Source: Ficedula albicollis
Lineage: Eukaryota > Chordata > Aves > Passeriformes > Muscicapidae
DNA: 64,000 nucleotides
Direction: 5' to 3'
Assembly (NCBI RefSeq): GCF_000247815.1
Contig: NC_021675.1
Coordinates: forward strand, 62,364,462 to 62,428,461
This document shows, one piece after another, positions 13,240 through 33,800 of the stretch. A program made the position numbers and the translations under genes. The notes beneath the pieces are model-generated. The model made no database searches, was not told where the DNA came from, and saw only the letters and a list, made by a program, of their open reading frames with translations. Positions within the stretch are counted from its first letter, which is position 1. Every line of letters begins with the position of its first letter.

Positions 13240-13345
13240 TCCTGAATCTGAAAATCTCAGCCTTGTGGCTGGCACTTCCCTTTCTGCAGTTTCTTTGCCT
13301 TACATAATTTTCCTGGTATGATACACTCATTTACTTTCTTGAAAG
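13240..13345 (+). repeat. Promoter-region copy 3, upstream of the intact chemokine
   Basis: The third copy of the duplicated upstream sequence has GAATCTGAAAATC at 13244, 'gtggctggcacttccc', 'ctgcagtttctttgcc' and 'atgatacactcattt'. It runs directly into the TATA-box region of the functional chemokine gene. Its left edge is cut by the CR1, so this copy has lost the more distal part seen in copies 1 and 2. Confidence 0.6.
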
Positions 13346-13369
13346 CCTGTGCCCACCCAGTGGTGGGGG

Positions 13370-13377
13370 TATAAAAG
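13370..13377 (+). promoter_or_regulatory. TATA box of the CC chemokine gene
   Basis: TATAAAAG lies 103 bp upstream of the ATG. A transcription start about 25-30 bp downstream, near 13400, would give a 5' UTR of about 70 nt, normal for CC chemokines. Confidence 0.8.
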
Positions 13378-13472
13378 GAGCTCAGCAGGAGCAGGGGCTA
13401 CCCTGCAGGGGAGAGCCCTACAGACAGCCCAGCTCCAGCCTGGCTCGTGGCTCCCTCAGCCCTCCCAGCATC

Positions 13473-13578
13473 ATGAGAGTCCTTGCAGCCTCCCTGGCTG
13501 TTCTGCTCCTTGTGGCCATCTGCTCCCAGGCTGAGGCTGATCACAGAGTCTCCGGGAATGCTGCACTTTTCAAGAAAG
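13473..13578 (+). CDS. CC chemokine coding exon 1
   Basis: The ATG at 13473 is preceded by a chemokine-like 5' UTR shared with the truncated paralogue. The exon encodes the signal peptide plus the residues [13 protein letters not shown] and ends in phase 1 at AAAG|GTAAGC, a strong donor. Confidence 0.9.
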
Positions 13579-14539
13579 GTAAGCTTTTCTTCCCCAGCAG
13601 AGAACCCCATCCCCACTGATTAGACCCTCATGGCCATGGAGAAGGCTGGGAGCAGATGGTCATCACCAGCGCAGGGACTAAGCCTCAGAGATGGAGGTTC
13701 TCAGGGGGTAATCCTGGAGGACACAGCACAGGTGATGGCAAATCCCCTGGAAGCCACAGGTAAAGCCTCTGCCACAGTGTGGGGTCTCACTGAGCCTCTC
13801 TCTCTGCCCTCACAGAAACCAAACCCACCTCCTGCTGCTTCTCGTACATTTCACGCCCCATTCCACGCGGCATGATCAACTCTGCCTACAGGAGCAGCAG
13901 CAGCTGCTCACTGCAAGCCGTGATGTAAGTACCCAGCATCACCAGGGTCCAGGGAGCACCAGCCAGGGCAGCACCCCAAGGGTGCCCACGGATGGGGAAG
14001 GGCACGGACAGGTGTGGAGAGGCTTACAGCTGGCCTGTGAGCCAAAGAGGGTGAATGAATGAGGGTTGTTTCTGAAAGGAATCTTGTCAAGGCCGTTGGC
14101 TTGGAGAACAAGAAGAGAAGGAGATAAGCAGGAAAGAAAAGCTGGGAGAAGTATTTTTAGAAAAGTTTTGTGAAAAACAGAGGTGGTGATGGTTTTACAC
14201 CAATGAACGTTATGTTGATTTACAGTAACCAATGAGTAAAGTGTAAATTGTGTAGAGTGTATAAAAGACAGCTAGGTGTTGTAATAAACAGGATATTAGC
14301 CTACTGAAATGCAGTGTGTCTATTTGTATGTCGTGTCTGCCTCAACAGCAACAGACAGGGACAACCAGGGTGCTACCAGCAGGACCTAGAGCAGGCACCC
14401 TGATGACCTGGCTGAGTGCCTCAACATTGTTTTTTCCTCCAACAGCCTGGTCACCAAAAAGGGGAGGGAGGTGTGTGCAGACCCCAAGGCTCCCTGGGTG
14501 CAGAAATACCTGGAGGACTTGGAGCTTCTGGAGTACTGA
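13473..14539 (+). CDS. CC-motif chemokine (CCL3/4/5-like), complete three-exon gene
   Basis: This gene encodes a secreted chemoattractant acting through G-protein-coupled chemokine receptors on leukocytes. Exons 13473-13578, 13816-13924 and 14446-14539 join at GT/AG sites to a 102-aa protein. The intron phases (1 and 2) and three-exon plan are typical of CC chemokines. A hydrophobic signal peptide ([20 protein letters not shown]) is followed by the adjacent cysteines C42-C43, then C66 and C82, which form the two canonical disulfides. The C-terminal helix [14 protein letters not shown] and the [10 protein letters not shown] strand are typical of the CCL3/4/5 group. About 19 residues lie between the likely cleavage site (after AEA, residue 22) and the CC pair, roughly twice the usual length, because exon 1 uses a donor about 30 nt downstream of the usual place. 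A solo LTR sits in intron 2. I cannot say which avian CCL gene this is orthologous to. Confidence 0.93.
13816..13924 (+). CDS. CC chemokine coding exon 2
   Basis: The acceptor CTCACAG precedes it. It encodes [15 protein letters not shown] and on to the third cysteine (SSCSLQAV), ending in phase 2 at AT|GTAAGT. The length of 109 bp is close to that of exon 2 in other CC chemokine genes. Confidence 0.93.
13925..14445 (+). other. Chemokine intron 2, largely made of a solo LTR
   Basis: Of 521 bp, 341 bp are the solo LTR listed separately. Without it the intron would be about 175 bp. The acceptor is TTTTTTCCTCCAACAG. Confidence 0.85.
14013..14353 (+). mobile_element. Solo LTR of an endogenous retrovirus in chemokine intron 2
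   Basis: The element starts TGTGGAGAGG, ends GCAACA, and is flanked on both sides by the identical hexamer GACAGG (14007-14012 and 14354-14359), a target-site duplication. Its 341 bp contain a TATA box (TATAAAAG, 14260-14267) and a polyadenylation signal (AATAAA, 14283-14288) in normal U3-R-U5 order, in sense orientation with the gene. No retroviral coding sequence remains, so it is a solo LTR left by LTR-LTR recombination. A 6-bp duplication is usual for class II (beta/alpha-like) retroviruses. The LTR's own promoter and poly(A) signal could affect the host gene; that is inference. Confidence 0.88.
14446..14539 (+). CDS. CC chemokine coding exon 3 with stop
   Basis: It completes the split isoleucine codon and encodes [20 protein letters not shown] and the C-terminal helix to TGA at 14537-14539. 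The fourth conserved cysteine and the tryptophan of the helix are both present. Confidence 0.93.
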
Positions 14540-14688
14540 CTCTTCCCTGCTCTGTACCTGGGCAGTGGGATCAGCCCCCAGCACGAGACGTGCAATAAGA
14601 GTGCTTGAGCTGCATCCTTCTTCAAAGGGAAAATTTATTACAATTGCCATACACTTGTTTGACTAAATTTTGCTTGCCTAAATGCTTG

Positions 14689-14694
14689 AATAAA
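14689..14694 (+). terminator. Polyadenylation signal of the CC chemokine
   Basis: AATAAA lies 150 bp after the stop codon and is followed by GT-rich sequence (CCCTTTGGGTGTGTCTG) at 14711-14727, suitable as a downstream element. Confidence 0.75.
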
Positions 14695-14714
14695 CTGTTT
14701 GGCTTGTCAAACCC

Positions 14715-16140
14715 TTTGGGTGTGTCTGAAGTCCCTGCTGGAGCCCCAACATGACAGAAAGGACCCACGGGGACCCTCTTGCCCTCCCCATGGTTTCACT
14801 GCTACCCACTGTGCAGAGTAGCTCCACAGCTCCCACAGCACTTCCCTCTCCCCAGCCTGGACTCAGCTCCTGCATACCCAGACATACCTGTGATGTGACA
14901 CATCTCAACCATTTCTTGGGGCCCTCCCCATACAGCATATATGGAGCCCAGTAACAAACCCCCTGGGCCAGGCAGCCCTGCTGGGCATCTGTGACCAGCT
15001 CATTGACATATTTTCCCCAAAGACTAGAGGACTGGGACAGTCTCTTTGACTACCTGACATCCCCACTCCTAGCCCCCTCTGACCTTACAGCCCTCTGCAG
15101 TGGTGGAGCTGAGGTCCCAGCGCCCCTGGGTGCTGCTGTCCCCACACACACACTGTGCCACAGTGCTGCCAGAGCAGCAGGCAGGAGCAGGCAGCACTGT
15201 CCCCACCATTGACACCACCTCTGTCCTCACACCACTGCCCAGCACTGGGGACACGAATGGGACACCTCTGCAGGTGACACCAGCTCTGCCCCTGGGCCAC
15301 ACTCTGCCCTGCACCACTTCTGCTTGGGCCAGAACACACAGAACTATCCCAAAAACTGGTCACTTGAGCTCACAGAAGTAAGGGCACAGGAGAATGACAT
15401 CCAACAAGCCAACTTAAGCAAACTAATGGTGCTGCAGCCCCTCTCTATTTCTAAAAATGTAAAAGTGTAGCTCAAAAACTCAGGCAAACAAATGCATAAA
15501 GCTGTGCACAAGTACACAACACTAGAAGAAGACTGGGAATCTGTTAGAGTTTATAGAGCATAGAAGTTGAATTTATTTACAGAGAGACTGAAAACTCAAT
15601 CAGTATTTCAAATTATGGACCTATTCAAAAATGACTCAGGAATACATACATACACTGTAATAATGAGATTAAAAGAAGCTCTAAATCCTAAAACTGATGG
15701 GCTTTTTTCCAGCTTGCTGTACTTCAGTGTGTACTTCAAAGCTCGCTTCAACTGCTCTTCAATGCAATGCACAGTGCAATGCTTTTGCCCACTTCTGCAT
15801 TCAGCCTTATAGCAACAGCTTCTAGGTTAATAACACTGAAAATCTCTGACTTAGGAAAAATGTGAAAGAGAAAACACAAGACTTTTATATTACTTACAAG
15901 GCAAAAATAACAGTCCAGTAAAAATCCTCCCTGGGGCACTGTTTCCACAAATCTCATTATAGTTTAGGGAATCTGTTTGTTCTTATAAATACACCAACCC
16001 TGGATTAAATACTGTGTATTTTCACAGCATGGAGTGTTTTATTTTAATACAGCTTGACTTAATCCCCTCCCAAAACTGCCTGTTGACCAGTGCACTCTGG
16101 CTGGCTCCTTGATGAGAACACACTGAGGTAGGAGGTTGGA
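14715..16140. other. Intergenic, no gene recognised
   Basis: The first 650 bp are GC-richer with short open frames on both strands but no domain I recognise. The remainder is AT-rich. I looked for another chemokine exon (adjacent cysteines, WV..Y helix) and found none. Confidence 0.55.
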
Positions 16141-16159
16141 ACCATCAGGACTGGCTCTC

Positions 16160-16822
16160 CTGTCCAAGAGTGTTGGAACCCAGAAACCTGGAGTTCTGAG
16201 CTCTCTGACCCTGAGTCTCCTGTCCAAGAGTGTTGGAACCCAGAAACGTGGGAGTCTGAGCTCTCTGACCCTGAGCCCCAGGAGAACTGCTCTTGACTTG
16301 AGAGAAGACTTCCAAATTTGAGTGACGGAGTTAGAGTCATGAGTGTGTAGTTGGAACAGCAGTGTGTGATTTCACATGGTGAAGGGTTTTGAATCTGAAG
16401 GTTTTAGAATATAATAATAGGCACGGGACAAGATGGAGGGGCTTGGAAGGGGTTTGGGTGTTGTCTCTTTCGATCTTCTTCTTCCTTCTTCTTCATGCTT
16501 TCAGCTAGTAGTTTTTGGTTGGATAGTTAGTGCTGCACTGTGGGTCACAGGACTTTGTTACTGGGTCAAAAGTATAAATAATAAAGGTTAGTTCTTTATT
16601 GAACTGTTTACATTTAGGAGACCTTGTAACTAGCTACATTTGCCTCCATTTTGCTCACTTCTAGCTGGTAGCTTGAAGTATTGCAGAACTTTCTGTACTT
16701 TAGATAAGATTTAATAAACAAGCAAGTCCAAACATGAGAAAACTCATCTCCTTCATGTTTTTAGTCCTGACTCTGAGTGAAGACAGAAGAAAATGAAGAC
16801 AAGCCACTAATTTAGTGGTGTA
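16160..16822 (+). mobile_element. LTR-like dispersed repeat, forward copy
   Basis: About 650 bp here align over their whole length with the reverse complement of 43323-43925, with scattered differences and small indels. Shared landmarks include GACAAGATGGAGG, a block ending CACTGTGGGTCACAGGA, a TATA/AATAAA-like stretch, CTCCATTTTGCTCACTTCT and a final CACTAATTTAGTG. Promoter-like and poly(A)-like motifs with no coding capacity suggest a retroviral LTR, but I could not fix TG..CA ends or a target duplication. This copy holds an internal 60-bp tandem duplication (TGTCCAAGAGTGTTGGAACC at 16161 and 16221) not seen in the other copy. Confidence 0.65.
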
Positions 16823-16889
16823 GTTAACCCTTTTACACAAGATCTGCACTCTGAGCACACACCACTGAGCACAGAGCCATTCCCACACC

Positions 16890-19800
16890 TGACTCTCAAT
16901 AACAACCCAACCTCAGTGTCCCTGCCTTTCTCACATCCCTGCTGCCCTCTCCATGATCCCAGAGCCATTCCCACACCTCATCCCTCAATAACAACCCAAC
17001 CTGTGTCCCTTCATCCCTCACACCCCTGCTGCCCTCACCATGATCCCAGCGCCATTCCCACACCTCATCCCTCAATAACAACACAGCCTGTGTCCCTTCA
17101 TCCCTCACACCCCTGCTGCCCTCACCATGATCCCAGCGCCATTCCCACACCTCATCCCTCAATAACAACCCAGCCTGTGTCCCTTCATCCCTCACACCCC
17201 TGCTGCCCTCACCATGATCCCAGCGCCATTCCCACACCTCATCCCTCAATAACAACCCAGCCTGTGTCCCTTCATCCCTCACACCCCTGCTGCCCTCACC
17301 ATGATCCCAGCGCCATTCCCACACCTCATCCCTCAATAACAACCCAGCCTGTGTCCCTTCATCCCTCACACCCCTGCTGCCCTCACCATGATCCCAGCGC
17401 CATTCCCACACCTCATCCCTCAATAACAACCCAGCCTGTGTCCCTTCATCCCTCACACCCCTGCTGCCCTCACCATGATCCCAGCGCCATTCCCACACCT
17501 CATCCCTCAATAACAACCCAGCCTGTGTCCCTTCATCCCTCACACCCCTGCTGCCCTCACCATGATCCCAGCGCCATTCCCACACCTCATCCCTCAATAA
17601 CAACCCAGCCTGTGTCCCTTCATCCCTCACACCCCTGCTGCCCTCACCATGATCCCAGCGCCATTCCCACACCTCATCCCTCAATAACAACCCAGCCTGT
17701 GTCCCTTCATCCCTCACACCCCTGCTGCCCTCACCATGATCCCAGCGCCATTCCCACACCTCATCCCTCAATAACAACCCAGCCTGTGTCCCTTCATCCC
17801 TCACACCCCTGCTGCCCTCACCATGATCCCAGCGCCATTCCCACACCTCATCCCTCAATAACAACCCAGCCTGTGTCCCTTCATCCCTCACACCCCTGCT
17901 GCCCTCACCATGATCCCAGCGCCATTCCCACACCTCATCCCTCAATAACAACCCAGCCTGTGTCCCTTCATCCCTCACACCCCTGCTGCCCTCACCATGA
18001 TCCCAGCGCCATTCCCACACCTCATCCCTCAATAACAACCCAGCCTGTGTCCCTTCATCCCTCACACCCCTGCTGCCCTCACCATGATCCCAGCGCCATT
18101 CCCACACCTCATCCCTCAATAACAACACAGCCTGTGTCCCTTCATCCCTCACACCCCTGCTGCCCTCACCATGATCCCAGCGCCATTCCCACACCTCATC
18201 CCTCAATAACAACCCAGCCTGTGTCCCTTCATCCCTCACACCCCTGCTGCCCTCACCATGATCCCAGCGCCATTCCCACACCTCATCCCTCAATAACAAC
18301 CCAGCCTGTGTCCCTTCATCCCTCACACCCCTGCTGCCCTCACCATGATCCCAGCGCCATTCCCACACCTCATCCCTCAATAACAACCCAGCCTGTGTCC
18401 CTTCATCCCTCACACCCCTGCTGCCCTCACCATGATCCCAGCGCCATTCCCACACCTCATCCCTCAATAACAACCCAGCCTGTGTCCCTTCATCCCTCAC
18501 ACCCCTGCTGCCCTCACCATGATCCCAGCGCCATTCCCACACCTCATCCCTCAATAACAACCCAGCCTGTGTCCCTTCATCCCTCACACCCCTGCTGCCC
18601 TCACCATGATCCCAGCGCCATTCCCACACCTCATCCCTCAATAACAACCCAGCCTGTGTCCCTTCATCCCTCACACCCCTGCTGCCCTCACCATGATCCC
18701 AGCGCCATTCCCACACCTCATCCCTCAATAACAACCCAGCCTGTGTCCCTTCATCCCTCACACCCCTGCTGCCCTCACCATGATCCCAGCGCCATTCCCA
18801 CACCTCATCCCTCAATAACAACCCAGCCTGTGTCCCTTCATCCCTCACACCCCTGCTGCCCTCACCATGATCCCAGCGCCATTCCCACACCTCATCCCTC
18901 AATAACAACCCAGCCTGTGTCCCTTCATCCCTCACACCCCTGCTGCCCTCACCATGATCCCAGCGCCATTCCCACACCTCATCCCTCAATAACAACCCAG
19001 CCTGTGTCCCTTCATCCCTCACACCCCTGCTGCCCTCACCATGATCCCAGCGCCATTCCCACACCTCATCCCTCAATAACAACCCAGCCTGTGTCCCTTC
19101 ATCCCTCACACCCCTGCTGCCCTCACCATGATCCCAGCGCCATTCCCACACCTCATCCCTCAATAACAACACAGCCTGTGTCCCTTCATCCCTCACACCC
19201 CTGCTGCCCTCACCATGATCCCAGCGCCATTCCCACACCTCATCCCTCAATAACAACCCAGCCTGTGTCCCTTCATCCCTCACACCCCTGCTGCCCTCAC
19301 CATGATCCCAGCGCCATTCCCACACCTCATCCCTCAATAACAACCCAGCCTGTGTCCCTTCATCCCTCACACCCCTGCTGCCCTCACCATGATCCCAGCG
19401 CCATTCCCACACCTCATCCCTCAATAACAACCCAGCCTGTGTCCCTTCATCCCTCACACCCCTGCTGCCCTCACCATGATCCCAGCGCCATTCCCACACC
19501 TCATCCCTCAATAACAACCCAGCCTGTGTCCCTTCATCCCTCACACCCCTGCTGCCCTCACCATGATCCCAGCGCCATTCCCACACCTCATCCCTCAATA
19601 ACAACCCAGCCTGTGTCCCTTCATCCCTCACACCCCTGCTGCCCTCACCATGATCCCAGCGCCATTCCCACACCTCATCCCTCAATAACAACCCAGCCTG
19701 TGTCCCTTCATCCCTCACACCCCTGCTGCCCTCACCATGATCCCAGCGCCATTCCCACACCTCATCCCTCAATAACAACCCAGCCTGTGTCCCTTCATCC

Positions 19801-21347
19801 CTCACACCCCTGCTGCCCTCACCATGATCCCAGCGCCATTCCCACACCTCATCCCTCAATAACAACCCAGCCTGTGTCCCTTCATCCCTCACACCCCTGC
19901 TGCCCTCACCATGATCCCAGCGCCATTCCCACACCTCATCCCTCAATAACAACCCAGCCTGTGTCCCTTCATCCCTCACACCCCTGCTGCCCTCACCATG
20001 ATCCCAGCGCCATTCCCACACCTCATCCCTCAATAACAACCCAGCCTGTGTCCCTTCATCCCTCACACCCCTGCTGCCCTCACCATGATCCCAGCGCCAT
20101 TCCCACACCTCATCCCTCAATAACAACCCAGCCTGTGTCCCTTCATCCCTCACACCCCTGCTGCCCTCACCATGATCCCAGCGCCATTCCCACACCTCAT
20201 CCCTCAATAACAACACAGCCTGTGTCCCTTCATCCCTCACACCCCTGCTGCCCTCACCATGATCCCAGCGCCATTCCCACACCTCATCCCTCAATAACAA
20301 CCCAGCCTGTGTCCCTTCATCCCTCACACCCCTGCTGCCCTCACCATGATCCCAGCGCCATTCCCACACCTCATCCCTCAATAACAACCCAGCCTGTGTC
20401 CCTTCATCCCTCACACCCCTGCTGCCCTCACCATGATCCCAGCGCCATTCCCACACCTCATCCCTCAATAACAACCCAGCCTGTGTCCCTTCATCCCTCA
20501 CACCCCTGCTGCCCTCACCATGATCCCAGCGCCATTCCCACACCTCATCCCTCAATAACAACCCAGCCTGTGTCCCTTCATCCCTCACACCCCTGCTGCC
20601 CTCACCATGATCCCAGCGCCATTCCCACACCTCATCCCTCAATAACAACCCAGCCTGTGTCCCTTCATCCCTCACACCCCTGCTGCCCTCACCATGATCC
20701 CAGCGCCATTCCCACACCTCATCCCTCAATAACAACCCAGCCTGTGTCCCTTCATCCCTCACACCCCTGCTGCCCTCACCATGATCCCAGCGCCATTCCC
20801 ACACCTCATCCCTCAATAACAACCCAGCCTGTGTCCCTTCATCCCTCACACCCCTGCTGCCCTCACCATGATCCCAGCGCCATTCCCACACCTCATCCCT
20901 CAATAACAACCCAGCCTGTGTCCCTTCATCCCTCACACCCCTGCTGCCCTCACCATGATCCCAGCGCCATTCCCACACCTCATCCCTCAATAACAACCCA
21001 GCCTGTGTCCCTTCATCCCTCACACCCCTGCTGCCCTCACCATGATCCCAGCGCCATTCCCACACCTCATCCCTCAATAACAACCCAGCCTGTGTCCCTT
21101 CATCCCTCACACCCCTGCTGCCCTCACCATGATCCCAGCGCCATTCCCACACCTCATCCCTCAATAACAACCCAGCCTGTGTCCCTTCATCCCTCACACC
21201 CCTGCTGCCCTCACCATGATCCCAGCGCCATTCCCACACCTCATCCCTCAATAACAACACAGCCTGTGTCCCTTCATCCCTCACACCCCTGCTGCCCTCA
21301 CCATGATCCCAGCGCCATTCCCACACCTCATCCCTCAATAACAACCC

Positions 21348-21348
<1 letters not shown>
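16890..21348. repeat. 87-bp tandem satellite with 12-unit higher-order period
   Basis: About 51 head-to-tail copies of an 87-bp unit (containing CACACCTCATCCCTCAATAA and CCTGCTGCCCTCACCATGAT). The first one or two units are diverged; from about 17.05 kb they are identical except at one position. There the usual AACCCAGCC reads AACACAGCC in the units at 17081, 18125, 19169, 20213 and 21257, spaced by exactly 1044 bp (12 x 87). Since 87 is divisible by three and the unit lacks stops in some frames, frames of about 1500 codons are open on both strands; they have no coding features and I do not call genes. The array ends in a poly-C block and two more diverged units follow. Confidence 0.95.

Positions 21349-21423
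<75 letters not shown>
21349..21423. other. Poly-C block inside the satellite, probable assembly artefact
   Basis: This is a run of 75 C. The satellite sequence CCCTCAATAACAACCCA occurs directly before it and again directly after it, so the run replaces unresolved satellite with duplicated edges. Confidence 0.8.
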
Positions 21424-21590
21424 AGCCCTCAATAACAACCCAGCCTGTGTCCCTTCATCCCTCACACCCCTGCTGCCCTCACCATGATCCCAGAGCCATT
21501 CCCACACCTCGCCCTCAATACCAACCCAGCCTGTGTCCCTTCACCCCTCACACCCCTGCTGCCCTCACCCCACCCACCCCTCGGCGCCAT
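21424..21590. repeat. Diverged terminal units of the 87-bp satellite
   Basis: Two units with several substitutions (CCCAGAGCCATT instead of CCCAGCGCCATT, and CTCGCCCTCAATACCAA). They mark the array's right edge and, like the left edge, are more diverged than the core. Confidence 0.85.
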
Positions 21591-21837
21591 CCCGGTACAG
21601 GTGTCCCTCTCTGCCACCGCCAAGGGAGCACGGGGGAACCGCTCCCCATTCCTGCCTTCCGTCCTCCCCGAGCTGCTTTTCTTTTTCTGTGTACTCTTGG
21701 ACATTGTGTTAATATCTGAAAACTTTCTTTGGTGAAAGTAGTGAAACCCACTGCGGCTGTGTTCTCGCACAGCCGACATCAACACCGACTGTTGGGGCGA
21801 AAACTACTCATCAAACGTGCCACGTTCAGCATATTTT

Positions 21838-23027
<1,190 letters not shown>

Positions 23028-23031
23028 CGGC

Positions 23032-30831
<7,800 letters not shown>

Positions 30832-33800
30832 AAATTTGTTCTGCTTCATGGGATCACTCTATTAACACAAAGCAGTTAATGGATTTTTGAACAGGACTTA
30901 CCAAGGAGTCCTTCTGAAATAGTAAGGATTGAACAGATTGTCCTGTAAAATTTTTTTTTTGTCTACTTAATTGCCAATTTTGTTTTTGCACTACAAAATT
31001 TAATTATTAGATTAAATATTTAGATTGCACATCTTGGATCATATAAATCTTACATCTGAATCAAGCACAGCCTTTGAAATAATCAGTTTTGTCAAAAGGA
31101 AAAAAATCTGAACTCTCAAAGGATTCCTGCTAGTAAAAAATGACTAATCTTATAGTCAGGTAAGGTGTTCTGATCAATGAAAGCAAACACTGAGGTACAA
31201 GAAGGTTAAACAGAGGCCAGAAAAGTCTTTATTTCAATGCTTGGCCTGTTACATTTCCTACTTAAGGTAACAAAAATATTTTTACTGACTTTGAGTCGTG
31301 GCTCAGAGCTGCATTGCTGCACTCTATGTGAATCTCATGTGAGAGGGGGAGGAAGAGTAAGGGGGGAACAAGTACTGAGGTCAATTTGCACAGTTTAGTT
31401 ATTGACTAACACATGTGTGTACAATTATCTTGTTCATGGTTGCTTTGGTTTTCCTACACTTGGTCATTAAAAAAATCAAAACAAGGAACTGCTGAGGTTT
31501 TGGGGTTTTTTTTCACCTTCCCTTTCATATAATGAGAAGTAACCTGACCTGGTTTTTGAGCATGTTGCTAATTCCTGTAATGTTCATTCACAAATTAGTT
31601 TTTAAGAGAGAAGGGGTAGCTTGTTTGCACCACAAGGATGTTTCTGTGTTCTGAATAGACAGAAGGATTTCTGAAGCAGCTTATCTCTGAGCATATATTC
31701 CAGTACAATCTCCAGTAAAGATTATTATCACTTCCCCTTTCAAGACCAGATTTTTCTGGTCAGAACTTTGGCAGACATCAGACACCTGGGTTGAAATTGT
31801 CCATAGTAACAATGCTGACCCTTTATTTCAAATGAAAGTTTCAGATGAAACTGTTCCAGGAACAAGGCCAAGACCAAGGTCCAGCGTGGGTGAATGATTA
31901 CAGCTGCTTGGTTGAGGAGCTCTGTCCCTCACAGATGGCAGTGCTGAGGTGTGCTGGATCTGGCAGCTGTCCTCAAGCCTTGCTCTCCCTGCCTGTTCCA
32001 TGAGAAATACTGAAGAGACTCATTCAGGCAGAGTGGGCCTGGGCCATCATGGGTTAGAAGTAACCATGATTCTTTACTAAAAAACTGTATCTTCATATGC
32101 AAGTGATCTGAACCAAAGCTGTGGTAGCAGTCTTACTTTGAGATTTTCTTTGAAGAAGGAATCTTTTTTTACTTTTTGAATTTAATATAAACTAAGAGTT
32201 ATTTACATTCCAGAGAATCACTGTCCATCACAATAACAGGCCACCACTAATATTAGCAGTCTCCTTAGAGACAGTTCTGTTCATGTAGTTTATGCTATAC
32301 CTTTGGTTGGCAAGATAAAACAAGTAAATCCAAAAATAGCTACATGCCATTTATGAGAAAACTGCTTTGTTTTTTTCTTTCAAACGCTACAGACTATTTC
32401 TTCCCCAGTCTATGACTTTAAGGGCTGTTGAGCTTCTGTGTCAGAGCAGTAGCTGTATTATTTTATGAGTCTGTCTTCATCAATTCCCTGTGAATGCAGA
32501 GCAGAAATATATTCTATATTATGTTAGAAAGCAAAGACTTCACTATGTCCTTTAGTTTCCCCTTTGGCAGAGTGAGAACTAAGTCTGTGAGCCACAGGTC
32601 GGATTGGGGGGTGTAGCCTGGGTGTGGAGGGTCCCACATAACTGGCCCCTGGGTGAAGAATTTGGACACATGCAGTAAATGCATCAGCAGAGGAGAGGAG
32701 CTGCACAAAGCACTGAGCCACTGCTGCTGAGCAGTCCTGGCTGGGTTGTAGGGAACGGAGCTTTCATGGAGCATGTTCAGATCCTGCTGCTGAGGGAGAT
32801 GTGCTGCCCACAGGAAAGCAATAATATCTCAGCCTGCACTGAGGGCAGGCACAGCAGCTGTGAGCTCCACACAAGAGGGCACAGCACAAAGCTGGGTTTC
32901 TTCTTCAGTGTACCTGAAGTAGAAAATGCTTATCCAAGAATTTCTGAAGAAGCAGAAGGTGCTGGATTCATGGAATGAGTAACCAGGGTCTGATCAGTTA
33001 CTTAACAAGTGCAGAGGTGCTTCAGCAGAGGCTTTAAAGAGGTGATGGCTGAAGCAGGCAGTGGCTGTGCTGTGGCTTTACCTACTGCACCATGACAGTA
33101 ATTGGGCTCAAAGGCCAGGTGGGCTCAAGCAGAGAGAATGCTTGGCAACTACTGCAAAGTACAAGAGGCTGGCAAAATACTTACATGTCACCGTAATTTA
33201 AAACTGGGAACAAGTCACAGCTCACTAGAGACAAAGGTTGGAGCTGGGGTCAGCACAGTCACCTCACTTCAATTACTGAACAGAGCTGTTAATGAGTCAG
33301 AGGGCCCAAAGATTGGGCACACAAACCTAGAGCAGAACAAAAATAAAAAGGCTGTTGCTGCCCCTGGACCCAACTTCTCCCTGAAATTGTCTGTGGCTGA
33401 GCAACAGCATAGGGGAAAACATGAGCAATAGTCTCTGCTCCTGTCAAGGCTCCTCAGGGCTTTCCCTGCTTTTTAAGATTTGGGACTGGCTAGGGAGGTG
33501 TAAAGTCTGATTCCATTCTAGTTTCTGTGGTCTGCGCCTCACATGCATCAATGTATGTACAAATCAGTTCATTGTTGCAGTTTTAATCCTCCAAAGACTG
33601 TTCATATAGTCAAAATAACAAGACTGGATAGTGTTTGAGACATTAAAGGTTAAAAAATAACTTCAGTCACCACTCCTGTGTGTCTGTAAATAGCAACAAA
33701 AATTCAAGGCCAAGAAAAAAGGTATAAATAATACATACTTACACTCCTCTACCCTCTGAGGGTTAATAATGGAGTTTATAGGTTGCATGGAAGAGGCATC

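Noticed and set aside
14715..15381. A further chemokine exon downstream of the intact gene
   Set aside because: No adjacent-cysteine motif, no WV..Y helix and no matching splice phases were found.
16890..21348. CRISPR-like regular repeats
   Set aside because: Units are contiguous and identical with no variable spacers, and the genome is vertebrate.
16896..21487. Open frames of about 1500 codons on both strands
   Set aside because: They arise from an 87-bp (3 x 29) satellite unit lacking stops. Both strands are open equally, the peptide is a pure repeat, and there is no promoter, splice or domain evidence.
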